Shown in pieces: positions 1 through 9,963 of a stretch of DNA of 64,000 nt (its first letter is position 1; each line of letters starts with the position of its first letter). The stretch is from Scytonema hofmannii PCC 7110 (GTDB lineage: Bacteria > Cyanobacteriota > Cyanobacteriia > Cyanobacteriales > Nostocaceae). A program made the translations under genes and the position numbers. The stretch is from positions 3,871,436 to 3,935,435 of the forward strand of contig NZ_KQ976354.1 of the NCBI RefSeq assembly GCF_000346485.2. The letters are read 5' to 3'. A model generated the notes under the pieces. That model saw nothing but the letters and a program-made list of their open reading frames with translations. It was not told the DNA's origin and ran no database searches.

Positions 1-478
1 AGCCCAAGTTAGCGTTTGCCCATTTTCCAAATCCTGATAATAAAGGAACTAAAACGAAAACTCCCCAGACTCCATAGACAACACTAGGAATCGCTGCCAG
101 TAGTTCTACTAAGAAAACTAGTATCATTCTGACTGAGGATGGAAGCAAATTTTCGCTCAGTAAGACCGCCGTGCCAACGCCGATTGGTACGGCTATGAGC
201 AAACCAATCAAAGCGCTTACCAAAGTCCCATATATTTGCGGTAGCACTCCATACTCACTCTTGACTGGGTTCCAAACGCTTGTAACCAAAAAGCTAACTC
301 CAAACTTTTGGAGTGCGGGCATCGCCTCAATGGCAACCTGTATGGAGATCCACAGCAAAATAACTACCACTGCCAGTGCAAAAATCCGAGTCAGCCAAAT
401 AAAACCTCTATCCAGAGACTTTTCCAAGTTAGAGCGAGGTCTAATTTGAGATTGAAGAATGTCGATTTGTGTATTCAT
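1..478 (-). CDS. pstC: Phosphate ABC transporter permease PstC (3' end outside window)
   Basis: This is the inner-membrane permease subunit of the high-affinity phosphate importer PstSCAB. The start codon is at 478 and the frame stays open to the left edge, giving 159 N-terminal codons. The visible part begins MNTQIDILQSQ, has a first membrane helix around residues 28-48, then the segment SVWNPVKSEYGVLPQIYGTL, which is typical of PstC, and two further hydrophobic helices (SALIGLLIAVPIGVGTAVLL and an AIPSVVYGVWG loop). The AIPSVVYG segment is the binding-protein-dependent permease signature region. Upstream lie a short perfect hairpin, an apparent pstS remnant and a Pho box on the same strand, so phosphate-starvation control is likely. 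The family assignment is firm; regulation is inferred. Confidence 0.9.
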   Translation of the reverse strand, partial: MNTQIDILQSQIRPRSNLEKSLDRGFIWLTRIFALAVVVILLWISIQVAIEAMPALQKFGVSFLVTSVWNPVKSEYGVLPQIYGTLVSALIGLLIAVPIGVGTAVLLSENLLPSSVRMILVFLVELLAAIPSVVYGVWGVFVLVPLLSGFGKWANANLG

Positions 479-543
479 GAATGACTTCACCCTTGAGCTG
501 GAAAAAACGTGGGAGTAAACCATATGTGTCAATTGTCTTCAGA

Positions 544-570
544 AGGACTGGCTGAAGTTCAGCCAGTCCT
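544..570. repeat. Perfect 13-bp hairpin upstream of pstC
   Basis: AGGACTGGCTGAA and its exact reverse complement are separated by one base. It lies between the pstS remnant and pstC. It could be an mRNA-stabilising or attenuating stem-loop of the kind often found after pstS, or a dispersed palindrome. No T-run follows on either strand, so it is not a classic terminator. Confidence 0.55.
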
Positions 571-763
571 GAGCTCGATCGAGCCCACCCTTCGAAGCGC
601 TTGATTTAATCTGGACGCTTTTTTAGTTCGGGCTACACTTGTGCTCAAAATTCTGATTCTTTCTCCATATATGAATTCAGGGCTTATAGCGATTAATTCT
701 CTTCCACTTCTGAACTTTTGAACTACTTTTCGGCCAATCTTGACTTTTTAGTTTTACTGAGTG

Positions 764-958
764 CTATTTGCTAGAGCATCGATACATTAAGCCCAAAAGC
801 CCAGTTTCTTTAGTAAAACCAGAAAAAGAATAGTCAAGAGTAAAACTGTTTTGTGCTTGCTCTCTACCGCCGCACCTAGCTAAACTCATTGTCAGTGGTA
901 CAACTGAAAATGCCTTTGTAAATCTAGAATTATTTATTACAGGATAATGAAAAAACAT
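764..958 (-). pseudogene. Probable remnant of pstS (phosphate-binding lipoprotein N-terminus)
   Basis: The 64-codon frame contains a hydrophobic stretch ending in SLARCGGREQAQNSFTLD, which resembles the lipobox and start of the mature protein of cyanobacterial PstS lipoproteins. It then loses resemblance and stops. A normal PstS is roughly 330-380 residues, and the whole gap down to pstC is only about 480 bases, so most of the gene would be missing. The position, between a Pho box and pstC on the same strand, is where pstS is expected. The similarity is judged by eye over about 25 residues, so this could instead be a chance frame or another short lipoprotein. Confidence 0.4.
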
Positions 959-1498
959 AGACGTGCAATGTTAAAGATTTTCAAACTGCGCGTGTTACTA
1001 TACACATGCATAGTAAGGAACAGGTGACAGAGATGTTCAGGTAGATGCACTACGTTGCAGGAAGTTAGACACTACAGTTGTACCGCAGCATATAGTCTAA
1101 ACAAATGAAAACTGCTATAAGTAGTGGGAGTTCTTCAAAAATTTGGCAGAAAATAGAGAGTCCTGTTTCAACAGATTCAGGCGACGCTACAAATTAGCCA
1201 GACCAAAAGCTATCTCAGTCACTGTCTCAATATAGAATAAAAACGCAGTTGTTCAGCAGTTGTTGCCGGATTATAAAGATATAATGCCTACAATTTTGTC
1301 ATCTTTGCTAAAAGCATTGGCACCAAGACGCAAAAAAAGCTTGGCGTCTTGGCGTGAGGCTCAAAAATCATTCATAGGTAAGCTTCAGTAACGCCCAAGA
1401 AAAACTGAGCAAGGATAGCCAAGCTGTTTCAGACATTGCATATTTTCGGTTGGACACGCTCAAGTTAGTAAGAAAAGTAGCTGAATTTTTAGTGATTT

Positions 1499-1531
1499 AA
1501 GATTAAGTTAAGGTTAAAAAAAGATTAAAAA
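1499..1531 (-). promoter_or_regulatory. Pho box: three 11-bp direct repeats
   Basis: On the minus strand three consecutive units read TTTAATCT, TTTAACCT and CTTAATCT, each separated by 3 bp, for an exact 11-bp period. This matches the cyanobacterial Pho-box pattern of YTTAAYYW repeats bound by the phosphate response regulator (SphR/PhoB). The orientation faces pstC, but the start of pstC is about 1 kb away with only an apparent pstS remnant between. The repeat pattern is seen directly; binding is inferred. Confidence 0.75.
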
Positions 1532-1810
1532 CAACGAGTTAATTCTCAATGAAAGTCTGCCGAAATAAAGATGCTGTTGACGAACGTACTACAAAAATGC
1601 ATTATAATATAATACAAAGCCTTGGCTTTATTCGGAACAAAAAACAAGATTTGAATAAATTTGTCGCATTTCACCAAACGATCGCTATATGCGATTGGAA
1701 CTAGCCCTCCTTTAAGGGCAGCAGGACTGTTTATTATTATAAGAAAGGAATTTTGTCAATACCATGCGTCGATATTCTAGAGCGCCAGTACAATGATCAA
1801 AAAGGAGGCC

Positions 1811-1911
1811 AAAAACCCGGTAACTTCATCGTTGAGCATACGAGATATCAAGCTTTGCAAGGGAGAGAAACCGGGTTTTTATGAATACTAGAGCATCGGT
1901 TCAGTAATCCC
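1811..1911. repeat. Dispersed AAACCCGG/CCGGGTTT repeat, copy A
   Basis: AAAAACCCGG at 1811 and AACCGGGTTTTT at 1869 flank a core at 1836-1859, which runs GCATACGAGATATC then AAGCTTTGCA. A second shared block lies at 1889-1911. Both blocks recur in inverted order at 39433-39548. No coding capacity is apparent. Confidence 0.6.
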
Positions 1912-1953
1912 AAAGCAAAAAACTTTTGCTTTTATCCCATCACTATAAAAATC

Positions 1954-2642
1954 TTACTGAAGAGAAGCGTTGGATTTTTTGACCTTAGAGATCCATCCTT
2001 TGTATAAATTCAAAATTTCTGAATAGGACATTGTGGTGTCAAATATCAACTCTGAAATAGGAGGTGTAAAGTATTGCGGGAACGTTTTGTGTAAAATTCT
2101 AGCAACGCTTTCCCTTAAAACAAACTCAATAAATAATCCTGTAGTTGAAGGAAAAGCTTTATCACCAAGCTCTACTAAAGCATGGGCGTCCTGCTTTCGA
2201 CGGCAACTTCTGGAAAATTTTTTTGAAAAAATTGGAGAACTTCTTCTGTTGTAGAGAAAGAATCGACCTGATTTTTGTTATGAAGAAATAGAATGACACC
2301 GCTCATTCCTCCATCCAGTTGATGCAGTAAAACTACATATGTGCCATCTTTTTGTATCCAAGAGTGAATTTTGCCTTGTTCTAGATTAATTTTTGCATCT
2401 TGAAGAGGAGGAAGGAAAATCGATTTATAGTCATTGGCGACGTACTTTTGTTCGCAGTGAAAATCTTTTGTGTGTAAAAAATATTCTCTGACCACAGAAC
2501 GAGATCCATCTGCACCAACTAAAATATCGTAATCAACCTCAAAATCTGTTTCTGGCTCTAAGTTTTGAACTCTTATATTCTTCGCCGTAAAATCCACGAA
2601 AGTGCATTGACTATTGAAGTGAGTATTAAGCTGACTCGTCAA
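1954..2642 (-). pseudogene. Broken FAD-dependent (kynurenine 3-monooxygenase-like) monooxygenase
   Basis: The first part (2642-2175) carries DYDILVGADGSRSVVRE, the second NAD(P)H/FAD-binding signature of flavoprotein aromatic hydroxylases, and resembles the middle of kynurenine 3-monooxygenase-like proteins. The frame stops at 2175. A different frame then continues to a stop at 1954 with a KMO-like tail (segments DAHALVELGDKAF and TTMSYSEILNLYKGW). The N-terminal GxGxxG Rossmann region of about 100 residues and the GDAAH region expected between the two pieces are both absent. Internal deletion, frameshift and 5' truncation therefore all apply. The best start in this frame is a TTG overlapping the stop of the upstream kinase, probably an accident. 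It is non-functional as seen. Confidence 0.7.
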
Positions 2643-3784
2643 TTAATAGAGTCAGGAAAAGTAAAGTAAAATGTAGTTCCTACTCCCGGCTCAGATTCAG
2701 CCCAAATACGTCCGTGATGGCGATTGACAATCTTTTTGCAAATAGCTAGACCGATACCAGTACCGGGAAACTCTTGACGAGTGTGGAGACGTTTGAAAAT
2801 TTCAAAAATGCGATCGAGATACGTTGGTTTGATGCCAATTCCATTATCTCTTACCGAAAACAGCCATTCCCGATCCTTTAACTCAGCAGAAATATGAACT
2901 TGGGAAATTTCCTCCCGACGAAACTTAATAGCATTGCCAATCAGGTTTTGAAAAAGCTGTATTAATTGAATTTTGTCGCCTTGAATTGTTGGTAAATGGT
3001 CATGCGTCACAATGGCATGATTCTCCGCAATTGCTACTTGCAGATTCTTCAAAGCCCGATCTAACACATAATTGCTATCAGTAAGTACAAATACTTTATT
3101 CCGAGTCCCAACGCGAGAATAGGTTAGCAAGTCTTGAATTAACTGCTGCATCCGCGTTGTTCCGTCTACGATGAAATCCATGTATTCAATTGCTGTTCCA
3201 TCCAGACGCTCTTGATATTCCTGCACTAGAATCTGAGTGTAACTTGTTATTGCCCGTAATGGTTCTTGTAAATCGTGAGCCGCTACATAAGCAAATTGCT
3301 CTAGTTCTTGATTTGAGCGTTTTAACTCAGTGGTTATTTGTTCGAGTTTCCGTTGTGCTTCTTGTCGTTCATAGTTCTCTGTTTGCAACAAAGCATTTTG
3401 CTCTGTGAGTTTCTTTTGCAACAACCGGAGATCCAGTTGATTTTTCACACGAACTAAGACTTCTTCTACCTGAAACGGTTTTGTAATATAATCAGATCCA
3501 CCAACGTTAAACGCTTTTACTTTATTCAAGGTTTCATTAAAAGCACTTAAAAAGATAACTGGGATATCGCGAGTCTGTACATCGGCTTTGAGATGTTGAC
3601 AGACTTTATAGCCATCAATATCTGGCATGATAATATCCAGCAGAATTAAATCAGGTAAGGTTTCTCGCGCTGTAAGTAAAGCCAATTCTCCGTTCTTGGC
3701 ACACTGCACTTCATACCCCTGCTGAGTCAAGGTGGTAGATAAAATGCGTAAATTGTGCTGTTCGTCATCTACTATCAATATCAT
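2639..3784 (-). CDS. Response regulator-histidine kinase fusion (REC-HisKA-HATPase)
   Basis: This is a soluble 381-residue signalling protein. The N-terminal receiver domain (about 1-120) has the acidic pair DD6-7, phospho-acceptor D50 in LILLDIIMP and K102. A coiled-coil linker runs about 121-160. The HisKA H-box AYVAAHDLQEPLRAI places the phospho-histidine at H170. The HATPase domain has the N-box (FQNLIGNAIKF, N284), the G1 box DNGIGI near 314 and the G2 box GTGIGLAI near 341. There is no membrane segment, so input is probably phosphotransfer to the receiver or a partner protein. Architectures with REC before HisKA are common in cyanobacteria and related to phytochrome-type kinase partners. 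No cognate regulator is adjacent; the downstream monooxygenase is dead. Confidence 0.9.
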   Translation of the reverse strand: MILIVDDEQHNLRILSTTLTQQGYEVQCAKNGELALLTARETLPDLILLDIIMPDIDGYKVCQHLKADVQTRDIPVIFLSAFNETLNKVKAFNVGGSDYITKPFQVEEVLVRVKNQLDLRLLQKKLTEQNALLQTENYERQEAQRKLEQITTELKRSNQELEQFAYVAAHDLQEPLRAITSYTQILVQEYQERLDGTAIEYMDFIVDGTTRMQQLIQDLLTYSRVGTRNKVFVLTDSNYVLDRALKNLQVAIAENHAIVTHDHLPTIQGDKIQLIQLFQNLIGNAIKFRREEISQVHISAELKDREWLFSVRDNGIGIKPTYLDRIFEIFKRLHTRQEFPGTGIGLAICKKIVNRHHGRIWAESEPGVGTTFYFTFPDSIN

Positions 3785-4692
3785 ATTATTAATTTTTAAT
3801 GGTTGGTTTAGTTAGGCTATTCTGTACTGTTGTCTTAGCACAAAGAGTAGTTAGCTCCAGAATTTGCTAGATTCAGCACGATATAAAAATCCTAAATCAT
3901 GCATAAACAATTTTAAGTACTGTAGGTAGGGCTAAAGCCCACTCTACGTGTATTTCAAAAATCAACTAGGATTGCTGTATGTAATCATTTTTTCTACAGT
4001 AACCTCTTCTTTGAAGGTTGACATAGGTAATTTCAACAGAGTGTGGGTAGATCGGGAATTTTGTTTAAGCGTTAATAGCTTGATATTTATAGCGGTTTTC
4101 AATTGAGTGCAATACATAAAAAAGTTATGGAACCGCAGCCTGTAGCAGACGAACGCGGATAAATCTGTACTTCATTCAAGTGATAACCGCTATATAAATG
4201 AAAAAGCTTGTTATTTGACGGTTTAGTTAAACTTTAATAAATTTTTACTTATTTTAACGGGAAAAATGCTTCTCCTCAGTGCATACCGATTTAGAAAAAA
4301 TACTGAATTTTAATCAAAACATTTATTGTTCTTAACCTATAAGCGGTTGGATGGAAATGTATAGAAAGCTTAACTCAGGCTTCCGTGCATTTTATTAGAT
4401 TAAATGCGCGGAGCGTATCCTTTAAGACTTTCTATAGAAAACGCTGGCTCGATCTTCACGATCCAATTTTAATTCTGATAAAGAAAATACACCGTAAATA
4501 GAGCCTAAAGGATGAAGGAAGAAAAGATGAAACAAGAAGCAGTATCAAGTTTAAAAGATAAAACATTTTATACTTCATTTCACACTTCATACTTAATCTT
4601 TCATCCTTCAAAAAATCCATTGTCCTTTGCTATGGATAAGCAGAATATCCGTAGCCCAGGACATTGTGTGTCTCACAAGATAGGAAAATATT
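3785..4692. other. Non-coding region upstream of the GDPD/phytase-like gene
   Basis: No supported gene. A dispersed repeat ends with CTACGTGTATTTCAAAAATC near 3943-3965; the same tail recurs at 27312. A single Pho-box-like octamer CTTAACCT sits at 4331-4338, without the flanking 11-bp repeats needed for a confident call. A GATGAAGGA-rich segment at 4510-4610 resembles the one at 31205. Confidence 0.5.
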
Positions 4693-7600
4693 ATGGCAGA
4701 CGTAACACTCAAGGGATTTGCAGTTCTAAGCGCAGATACATTTGCCGAAGGTCCTCAATCTGGCAAATTTCTCACAAGCACCAATGGAAGAACCATTCCA
4801 TTCCCAGGTCAACCTGTTCAGGGCTTTAGTGGTGTACAGTTTGCCGACCAAAACACTTTCTGGTTCTTAACAGACAATGGTTTTGGTGCAAAAAATAATA
4901 GCGCCGATTACCTGTTACGAATTTATCGCCTTGACCCTAGCTTTCAAGGTATAGAAGGGGGTGATGGTAGTGTTAAGGTGTTGAACTACATACAACTCTC
5001 TGACCCAGATAACCGAGTCCCTTTTAAGATTGTTAATGAAAGTACGAGCGATCGCACCTTAACAGGTGCAGACTTTGATGTAGAATCATTTGTATTAGCA
5101 AAAGACGGCACACTTTGGCTCGGTGACGAGTTTGGTCCTTACTTGCTGCATTTTGACAACACGGGTAAGCTACTTGAGGCTCCTATCTCTGTACCTAACA
5201 GCAGTGTTGTTAAACTCAACACCCTCAACGGTCAAACCCCTCTAGTTGTCGGACACCGAGGTGCAAGCGGTGAATTGCCAGAACACACTCTCGAAGCTTA
5301 CAAACTGGCTATCGAACGAGGTGCGGACTTCATTGAACCAGACTTGGTTTCTACTAAAGATGGAGTGCTAATCGCCCGCCACGAACCAAATTTGATTGCC
5401 ACAACCGATGTCTCAACTCGTTCTGAGTTTGCTGACCGGAAAAAAACTAAAGTCATTGATGGAGTGACGGAAGAAGGTTTCTGGGCTGAAGACTTTACTT
5501 TAGCAGAAATCAAAACTATACGGGCGATTATGCCTCAAAGCTTCCGCCCTCAAGTCTTCAACGGAGTGTTTGAAATTCCTACCTTAGAAGAAGTCATCAA
5601 TTTGGTCAAAGAGGTAGAAACACAAACAGGGAAAAAAATTGGTATCTATCCCGAAACCAAACACCCCACCTACCATGACTCCATTGGTCTATCTCTAGAA
5701 GAACCCCTGTTGGCAACTCTAGAAAAAACAGGATTTACTGACCCTAGTCGAGTTTTTATCCAATCCTTTGAAACCAGCAACCTCAAAGAACTGAATCAGA
5801 AAACAGACATTCCTTTAGTTCAGTTGTTAGACGCTACTGATGTTAGAAATGATGGTTCTTTGATTGAAACCAAGCCTTATGATTTTGTTATCAACGGCGA
5901 TTCCCGTACTTACGCAGACCTGCGGACTCCAGAAGGCTTGAAAGAAATTGCCACTTATGCTGATGGCATTGGTCCCTGGAAGCGGATGATTGTCTCAGTG
6001 AAGACAGTTGATAAGGATGGAGATGGCAAACCAGACGACCTCAACAATGATGGGGTCATCAATGATACTGATAAAGTCACAACTCCACCCACAACACTGG
6101 TACAAGATGCCCATGCAGCAGGGTTACAGGTGCATCCTTATACCTTCCGTGATGAAGGACGTTATCTAGCATCAGATTACAATGGGAACCCACAACTAGA
6201 ATACAGACAGTTCTACCAGCTTGGAGTTGATGCTCTATTCAGTGATTTTCCCGGTACTGCTGACTTAGTGCGCGACCAAATCGTCGCAACTTTTGTCCGC
6301 TCTCCTGACAACCCTGATGTCCTGAGAAGGGCTGAATTTGATACATTAACTGGTAGTGCTCCTATTGTTATTGGTCATAGAGGAGCGAGCGGCTCTCGTC
6401 CAGAGCATACTTTAGAAGCTTATAAATTAGCGATCGCATTAGGTGCAGATTTTATCGAACCCGATCTCGTCGCCACCAAAGATGGAGTCTTAATTGCTCG
6501 TCACGAAAACGCTCTTGCCATTCTCAACGCAGATGGTACGCTCAACGCTTCCGACACCAGCACCGACATTTACCAACGTCCTGAGTTTGCCGATCGCCTG
6601 ACCACTAAAGTCATTGATGGTCGTACTATCAGAGGCTGGTTCTCAGAAGACCTGACCCTGGCAGAAATTAAAACTCTCAATGCTATTGAGCGCTTACCCG
6701 ATTTGCGAGGAACCGAATATAACAATGATGGTTTAAAAGTTCCTACCCTAGCAGAAGTCATCGACTTGGTGCAGCAAGTTGAAAAAGAAACCGGACGCAA
6801 GATTGGCATTTATCCTGAAACCAAGCACCCCACCTATTTTGCTACGGAAGGCAAACGTATCGATGGTAACTCCATCAATACCAACTTGGGTAAAGAGTTA
6901 GTTGATACCTTAGTTGCCAAAGGCTTTACCGATCCAAAGCGGATCTTCATCCAATCCTTTGAAGTGGGCAATCTACAGGAACTTAATGATGTACTGTTAC
7001 CCAAAGCAGGAATTGATGTGCCACTAGTTCAGTTATATGGTGGTGCAACAGAAAAACCTTATGACTTTACAGTCAGTGGCGACTCCCGTACCTACGGCGA
7101 CTTAGCAACCCCAACAGGGCTAGACTTTGTCAATGACTACGCTGCTGGTATTGGTCCTAACAAACGTTTAATTGTCCCAGCGCAAACAGTTGACCGCAAT
7201 GGCGACGGTCAACCAGATGACCTCAACGGTGATGGTACAATTAGCGATGCGGATCGAGTCTTGGGCAATGCCACAACTTTAGTTCAAGATGCTCATACCG
7301 CCGGATTGTTGGTGCATCCTTACACCTTCCGCAACGAAAGTGTTTACTTAGCATCTGATTACAACGGCGATCCAGTACAGGAGTACAAGCAGTTCATCGA
7401 GTTGGGCGTTGACGGTTTCTTCACAGACTTCCCCGGAACAGGAGATACGATACGCGACCTGTATGTAGGAGAAACTGTAGTTGCTAACCTTGGTGGTTCT
7501 AGAGGGTTTGAGGGCTTAGCAATTAACCCCAGTAAAACGACTCTGTATCCATTACTTGAAGGAACTGTTGTGGGCGATCCAGTAGGTTCTTTGAGAATCT

Positions 7601-8124
7601 ATAAATACGATCTGCAATCCAGTAAGTTTGACGGTATAGCTGGTTACTATCAGCTGGAGAACCCAAGCAACGCTATTGGCGATTTTACTGTCGTTAACGA
7701 GAATGAGTATCTCATCATCGAACGTGATGGCGGTCAAGGTGCTACCGCACAGTTCAAGAAGATTTTCAAAGTTGACCTTTCTCAGAAAGATGCCAATGGC
7801 TTTGTTGCTAAAGAGGAAATTGCTAACCTGCTGAATGTTCAAGATCCAAATGACTTGAATGGAGATGGCAATAAATTGTTTACTTTCCCCTTTGTGACTA
7901 TCGAAGATGTGTTGGTGCTCGATCGCAATACTATCTTAGTTGCCAATGATAACAACTACCCTGGTGGTGGTGGGCGATCGTCTGCTCCCGATAATAACGA
8001 AATTATTGTGCTTGAGTTAGGAACAACACTGAATCTCGATCCGCGTGTGGGACTTGCTGGGCTAGAATATGGCTTGGCTAACAATAACCTTGCGATCGGT
8101 AATATCGACGGCTTCATTGCTTAG
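4693..8124 (+). CDS. Phytase-like esterase domain split by two GDPD domains
   Basis: This is an 1143-residue putative phosphodiesterase. Residues 1-170 match the start of esterase-like phytase (beta-propeller) proteins ([21 protein letters not shown], then [20 protein letters not shown]). Two tandem glycerophosphodiester phosphodiesterase domains follow, at about 183-535 and 557-915. Each has the catalytic HRGASG.xPEHTLEAY start (H188 and the matching HRG near 562), the metal-binding EPD and the [10 protein letters not shown] strand. Each also has a DxDGDGxPDDLNxDG calcium-type loop near its C-terminal end. Residues about 930-1143 ([33 protein letters not shown]) resume the phytase-like fold. 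No classical signal peptide is visible. The role inferred is phosphate release from glycerophosphodiesters and possibly phytate, consistent with the nearby pst genes. Confidence 0.85.
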   Translation: MADVTLKGFAVLSADTFAEGPQSGKFLTSTNGRTIPFPGQPVQGFSGVQFADQNTFWFLTDNGFGAKNNSADYLLRIYRLDPSFQGIEGGDGSVKVLNYIQLSDPDNRVPFKIVNESTSDRTLTGADFDVESFVLAKDGTLWLGDEFGPYLLHFDNTGKLLEAPISVPNSSVVKLNTLNGQTPLVVGHRGASGELPEHTLEAYKLAIERGADFIEPDLVSTKDGVLIARHEPNLIATTDVSTRSEFADRKKTKVIDGVTEEGFWAEDFTLAEIKTIRAIMPQSFRPQVFNGVFEIPTLEEVINLVKEVETQTGKKIGIYPETKHPTYHDSIGLSLEEPLLATLEKTGFTDPSRVFIQSFETSNLKELNQKTDIPLVQLLDATDVRNDGSLIETKPYDFVINGDSRTYADLRTPEGLKEIATYADGIGPWKRMIVSVKTVDKDGDGKPDDLNNDGVINDTDKVTTPPTTLVQDAHAAGLQVHPYTFRDEGRYLASDYNGNPQLEYRQFYQLGVDALFSDFPGTADLVRDQIVATFVRSPDNPDVLRRAEFDTLTGSAPIVIGHRGASGSRPEHTLEAYKLAIALGADFIEPDLVATKDGVLIARHENALAILNADGTLNASDTSTDIYQRPEFADRLTTKVIDGRTIRGWFSEDLTLAEIKTLNAIERLPDLRGTEYNNDGLKVPTLAEVIDLVQQVEKETGRKIGIYPETKHPTYFATEGKRIDGNSINTNLGKELVDTLVAKGFTDPKRIFIQSFEVGNLQELNDVLLPKAGIDVPLVQLYGGATEKPYDFTVSGDSRTYGDLATPTGLDFVNDYAAGIGPNKRLIVPAQTVDRNGDGQPDDLNGDGTISDADRVLGNATTLVQDAHTAGLLVHPYTFRNESVYLASDYNGDPVQEYKQFIELGVDGFFTDFPGTGDTIRDLYVGETVVANLGGSRGFEGLAINPSKTTLYPLLEGTVVGDPVGSLRIYKYDLQSSKFDGIAGYYQLENPSNAIGDFTVVNENEYLIIERDGGQGATAQFKKIFKVDLSQKDANGFVAKEEIANLLNVQDPNDLNGDGNKLFTFPFVTIEDVLVLDRNTILVANDNNYPGGGGRSSAPDNNEIIVLELGTTLNLDPRVGLAGLEYGLANNNLAIGNIDGFIA

Positions 8125-8157
8125 GGACTTCCAAATAAAAAAATATCCCAAAATTTC

Positions 8158-8219
8158 TTGTGGTGCGGGCGTCCTCGCCCGCCACTAATAGAAGACGGGC
8201 GGGGACGCCCGTCCCACAA
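8158..8219. repeat. GGGCGTCC inverted repeat
   Basis: A GC-rich imperfect palindrome, TGGTGCGGGCGTCCTCGCCC facing its complement across a short loop, lies 33 bases after the GDPD gene. A close relative is at 19308-19370. It may double as a transcription terminator for the GDPD gene, but it is clearly a dispersed repeat. Confidence 0.7.
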
Positions 8220-8394
8220 TATGGGATAATTTATCTCCTGGAAATCCCTTAACGGAATCTTACCTTTCTACTAAGCCATTAGATTCCCGATTTCTTGAAG
8301 GATGCTGTAGGCGAATGATGGCTTTCTGACCCCAATTTTAACTACGGGACTGGTGCTCTAATTGAGTTCTCCCTCGGTTGAAACACGAGGGATT

Positions 8395-9783
8395 CTAAAT
8401 GGATGTTGCTACGTGGTCTAAAGACGCACTTCGCAACGAATTGCGAAATGAATTCTTTAGATCGCGGAACAAGTCATACCGATGTGGCAGACTCAAAACT
8501 GCCCTACCCACCTTAACTAAGACAAGTCCTAGCTGTGTGGCTACTTTACGCATGATGTTGGCTGCGCCGTTGCAGTCAGCATTGATTACAAAACCAAGAA
8601 AGGTTTTGTAAAGACCACGTTCAATTCTTTCACCTGATGGCTTCCATCCGTTGGGTTTCTCACCAAATGTAGGTAGCAAGTCATCATCAAGAAATGAACT
8701 CTTGGATGTGTAGCTCTCTTCGGTAATTGTTAAAACAATTCCGTACTCTGGACAAAGTTGTTTAAGACGTTCAATCAATCTACCCGTTGGAATGGGTACA
8801 AAATTTTGATTGCCACGCTTGCCCATATCAGAACCATTCTTCTGTCCCTCATTCCAACCAATAATAAGATTTCCCACACCATCAGCGAGGCATCGATTAA
8901 TAATAAACCTAGCTGCTTTATTAATGGCATCTCTCATCTGGTTATTGCGTTTGCGTTGAATCCTATCAAGGTTAGAGTCCCAGTAAAAATCTGACTTCCC
9001 TTGCTTATATTTGGCAACAAGACGGCAGTAACCCTGATTCATTGAACGTAACTTTCTACCATCAATAATTAAGCTCTGCCCAAGTGTTGAAACACCTGTT
9101 AACCAATTATTTCCACCGTGGTCAAAACTCCAAGCTTGCGTGTAAACAAGATTGGGATTCATCTCCATTATTTGCTTGCCATCATCAATTACCCAATTAA
9201 TCCAAAACTGACCGTAACAAGGACGAACTGTCACTTCCTTCACCCAATCTGAATCAATGAATTCTGGTAATGGTAAAGCAATTTCAGCTAACAAATGTGG
9301 TTTAGTTTCTCTACTAATCGAAGGATAAAAACAACCATTTTTGTAAGTAAGTGCTTGCCTTGGGAACGTAACTGCCGCCAGTCCACCGCTTTTTCTATAT
9401 TGTGGTAACGATGGTTTATCAACCTCACCTCTGTAATAAGCATTAACAAGTCCGTTGTAAGAAGTAATTGACTCACCAATAGATTTCAATGTTTGCTGTG
9501 CAGCCTGTGCAGCCAAAGCCTTGTAATGTGGATTGTCTTTGAGAATTTTATCAAGTTCTGGATAAGTAGTATTGCATCTGTAGGTTTTCCATCCGTGGCG
9601 TAATTCATCACCTTTCCAGTAGGTCGTGAAAGCATTACCCGACTCTTCAAGTCTTGAATAATGAGTTTGACGAACATGATAAAGAGCGCAATTAATCAAA
9701 CTGTTAGCGTGTTGGCACTGGTCTAGCCAAAACGCTTGTTCAATATCTGTAAACCTTGCTTTAACTGGTAAAGTTTTGTACAC
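8395..9783 (-). CDS. tnpB: TnpB, RNA-guided RuvC-like nuclease of the IS605-type element
   Basis: A 462-residue TnpB/OrfB protein. The RuvC triad can be read as D221 (SFDHGGNN), E355 or E356 (LTITEESYTSK) and D403 (INADCNGAANIMRK), so the nuclease looks intact. The usual CxxC...CxxC zinc ribbon between the second and third motifs is absent: the stretch between E356 and D403 has no cysteine pair, as in a subgroup of cyanobacterial TnpB proteins. The start is GTG. The stop lies 4 bases from the terminal hairpin, so an omega RNA would be expected to overlap the 3' end of the gene. TnpB proteins use such RNA to cut the excised donor site and so maintain the element. Confidence 0.9.
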   Translation of the reverse strand: MYKTLPVKARFTDIEQAFWLDQCQHANSLINCALYHVRQTHYSRLEESGNAFTTYWKGDELRHGWKTYRCNTTYPELDKILKDNPHYKALAAQAAQQTLKSIGESITSYNGLVNAYYRGEVDKPSLPQYRKSGGLAAVTFPRQALTYKNGCFYPSISRETKPHLLAEIALPLPEFIDSDWVKEVTVRPCYGQFWINWVIDDGKQIMEMNPNLVYTQAWSFDHGGNNWLTGVSTLGQSLIIDGRKLRSMNQGYCRLVAKYKQGKSDFYWDSNLDRIQRKRNNQMRDAINKAARFIINRCLADGVGNLIIGWNEGQKNGSDMGKRGNQNFVPIPTGRLIERLKQLCPEYGIVLTITEESYTSKSSFLDDDLLPTFGEKPNGWKPSGERIERGLYKTFLGFVINADCNGAANIMRKVATQLGLVLVKVGRAVLSLPHRYDLFRDLKNSFRNSLRSASLDHVATSI

Positions 9784-9808
9784 CTTGTCACGGGGGTCTT
9801 ACACGTAC

Positions 9809-9884
9809 AAAAATGGGGCAGCCTTAAAAACAAATTGTTCATCTGTATTAGGGATTGCAACCTCAGGAAGGCTGCCCCATTTTT
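9809..9884. repeat. 17-bp perfect inverted repeat between tnpB and tnpA
   Basis: AAAAATGGGGCAGCCTT at 9809-9825 is exactly complementary to 9868-9884, with a 42-base loop. It lies between the divergent start codons, where both promoters must be. In form (A-run, G-rich stem, about 45-base loop) it resembles the hairpin mini-elements at 13438 and 14976, although the stem sequence differs. Confidence 0.75.
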
Positions 9885-9963
9885 GAGGGGACAATGCGTC
9901 GTCATCACCTCCTGTCGTTTATTATATTAGTTACTACATATAAAGTCAACAATACTCCGGAAA

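Larger units (their letters stand above)
959..1953. other. Non-coding stretch between the pst remnant and the monooxygenase pseudogene
   Basis: No convincing gene is seen on either strand. The stretch holds an inverted repeat at 1321-1355 (CACCAAGACGC against GCGTCTTGG), the Pho box at 1499-1531, an AT-rich segment around 1600-1625, and a dispersed AAACCCGG-type repeat at 1811-1911. Confidence 0.6.

Noticed and set aside
4331-4338. Single CTTAACCT octamer as a second Pho box for the GDPD gene
   Set aside because: Only one unit is present and the flanking 11-bp-spaced units are absent, so it is not reported as a regulatory feature.
4512-4829. A 105-codon frame overlapping the start of the GDPD/phytase-like gene
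   Set aside because: It lies in another frame of a well-supported gene, its composition is unlike a protein, and it begins in an AT-rich repeat.
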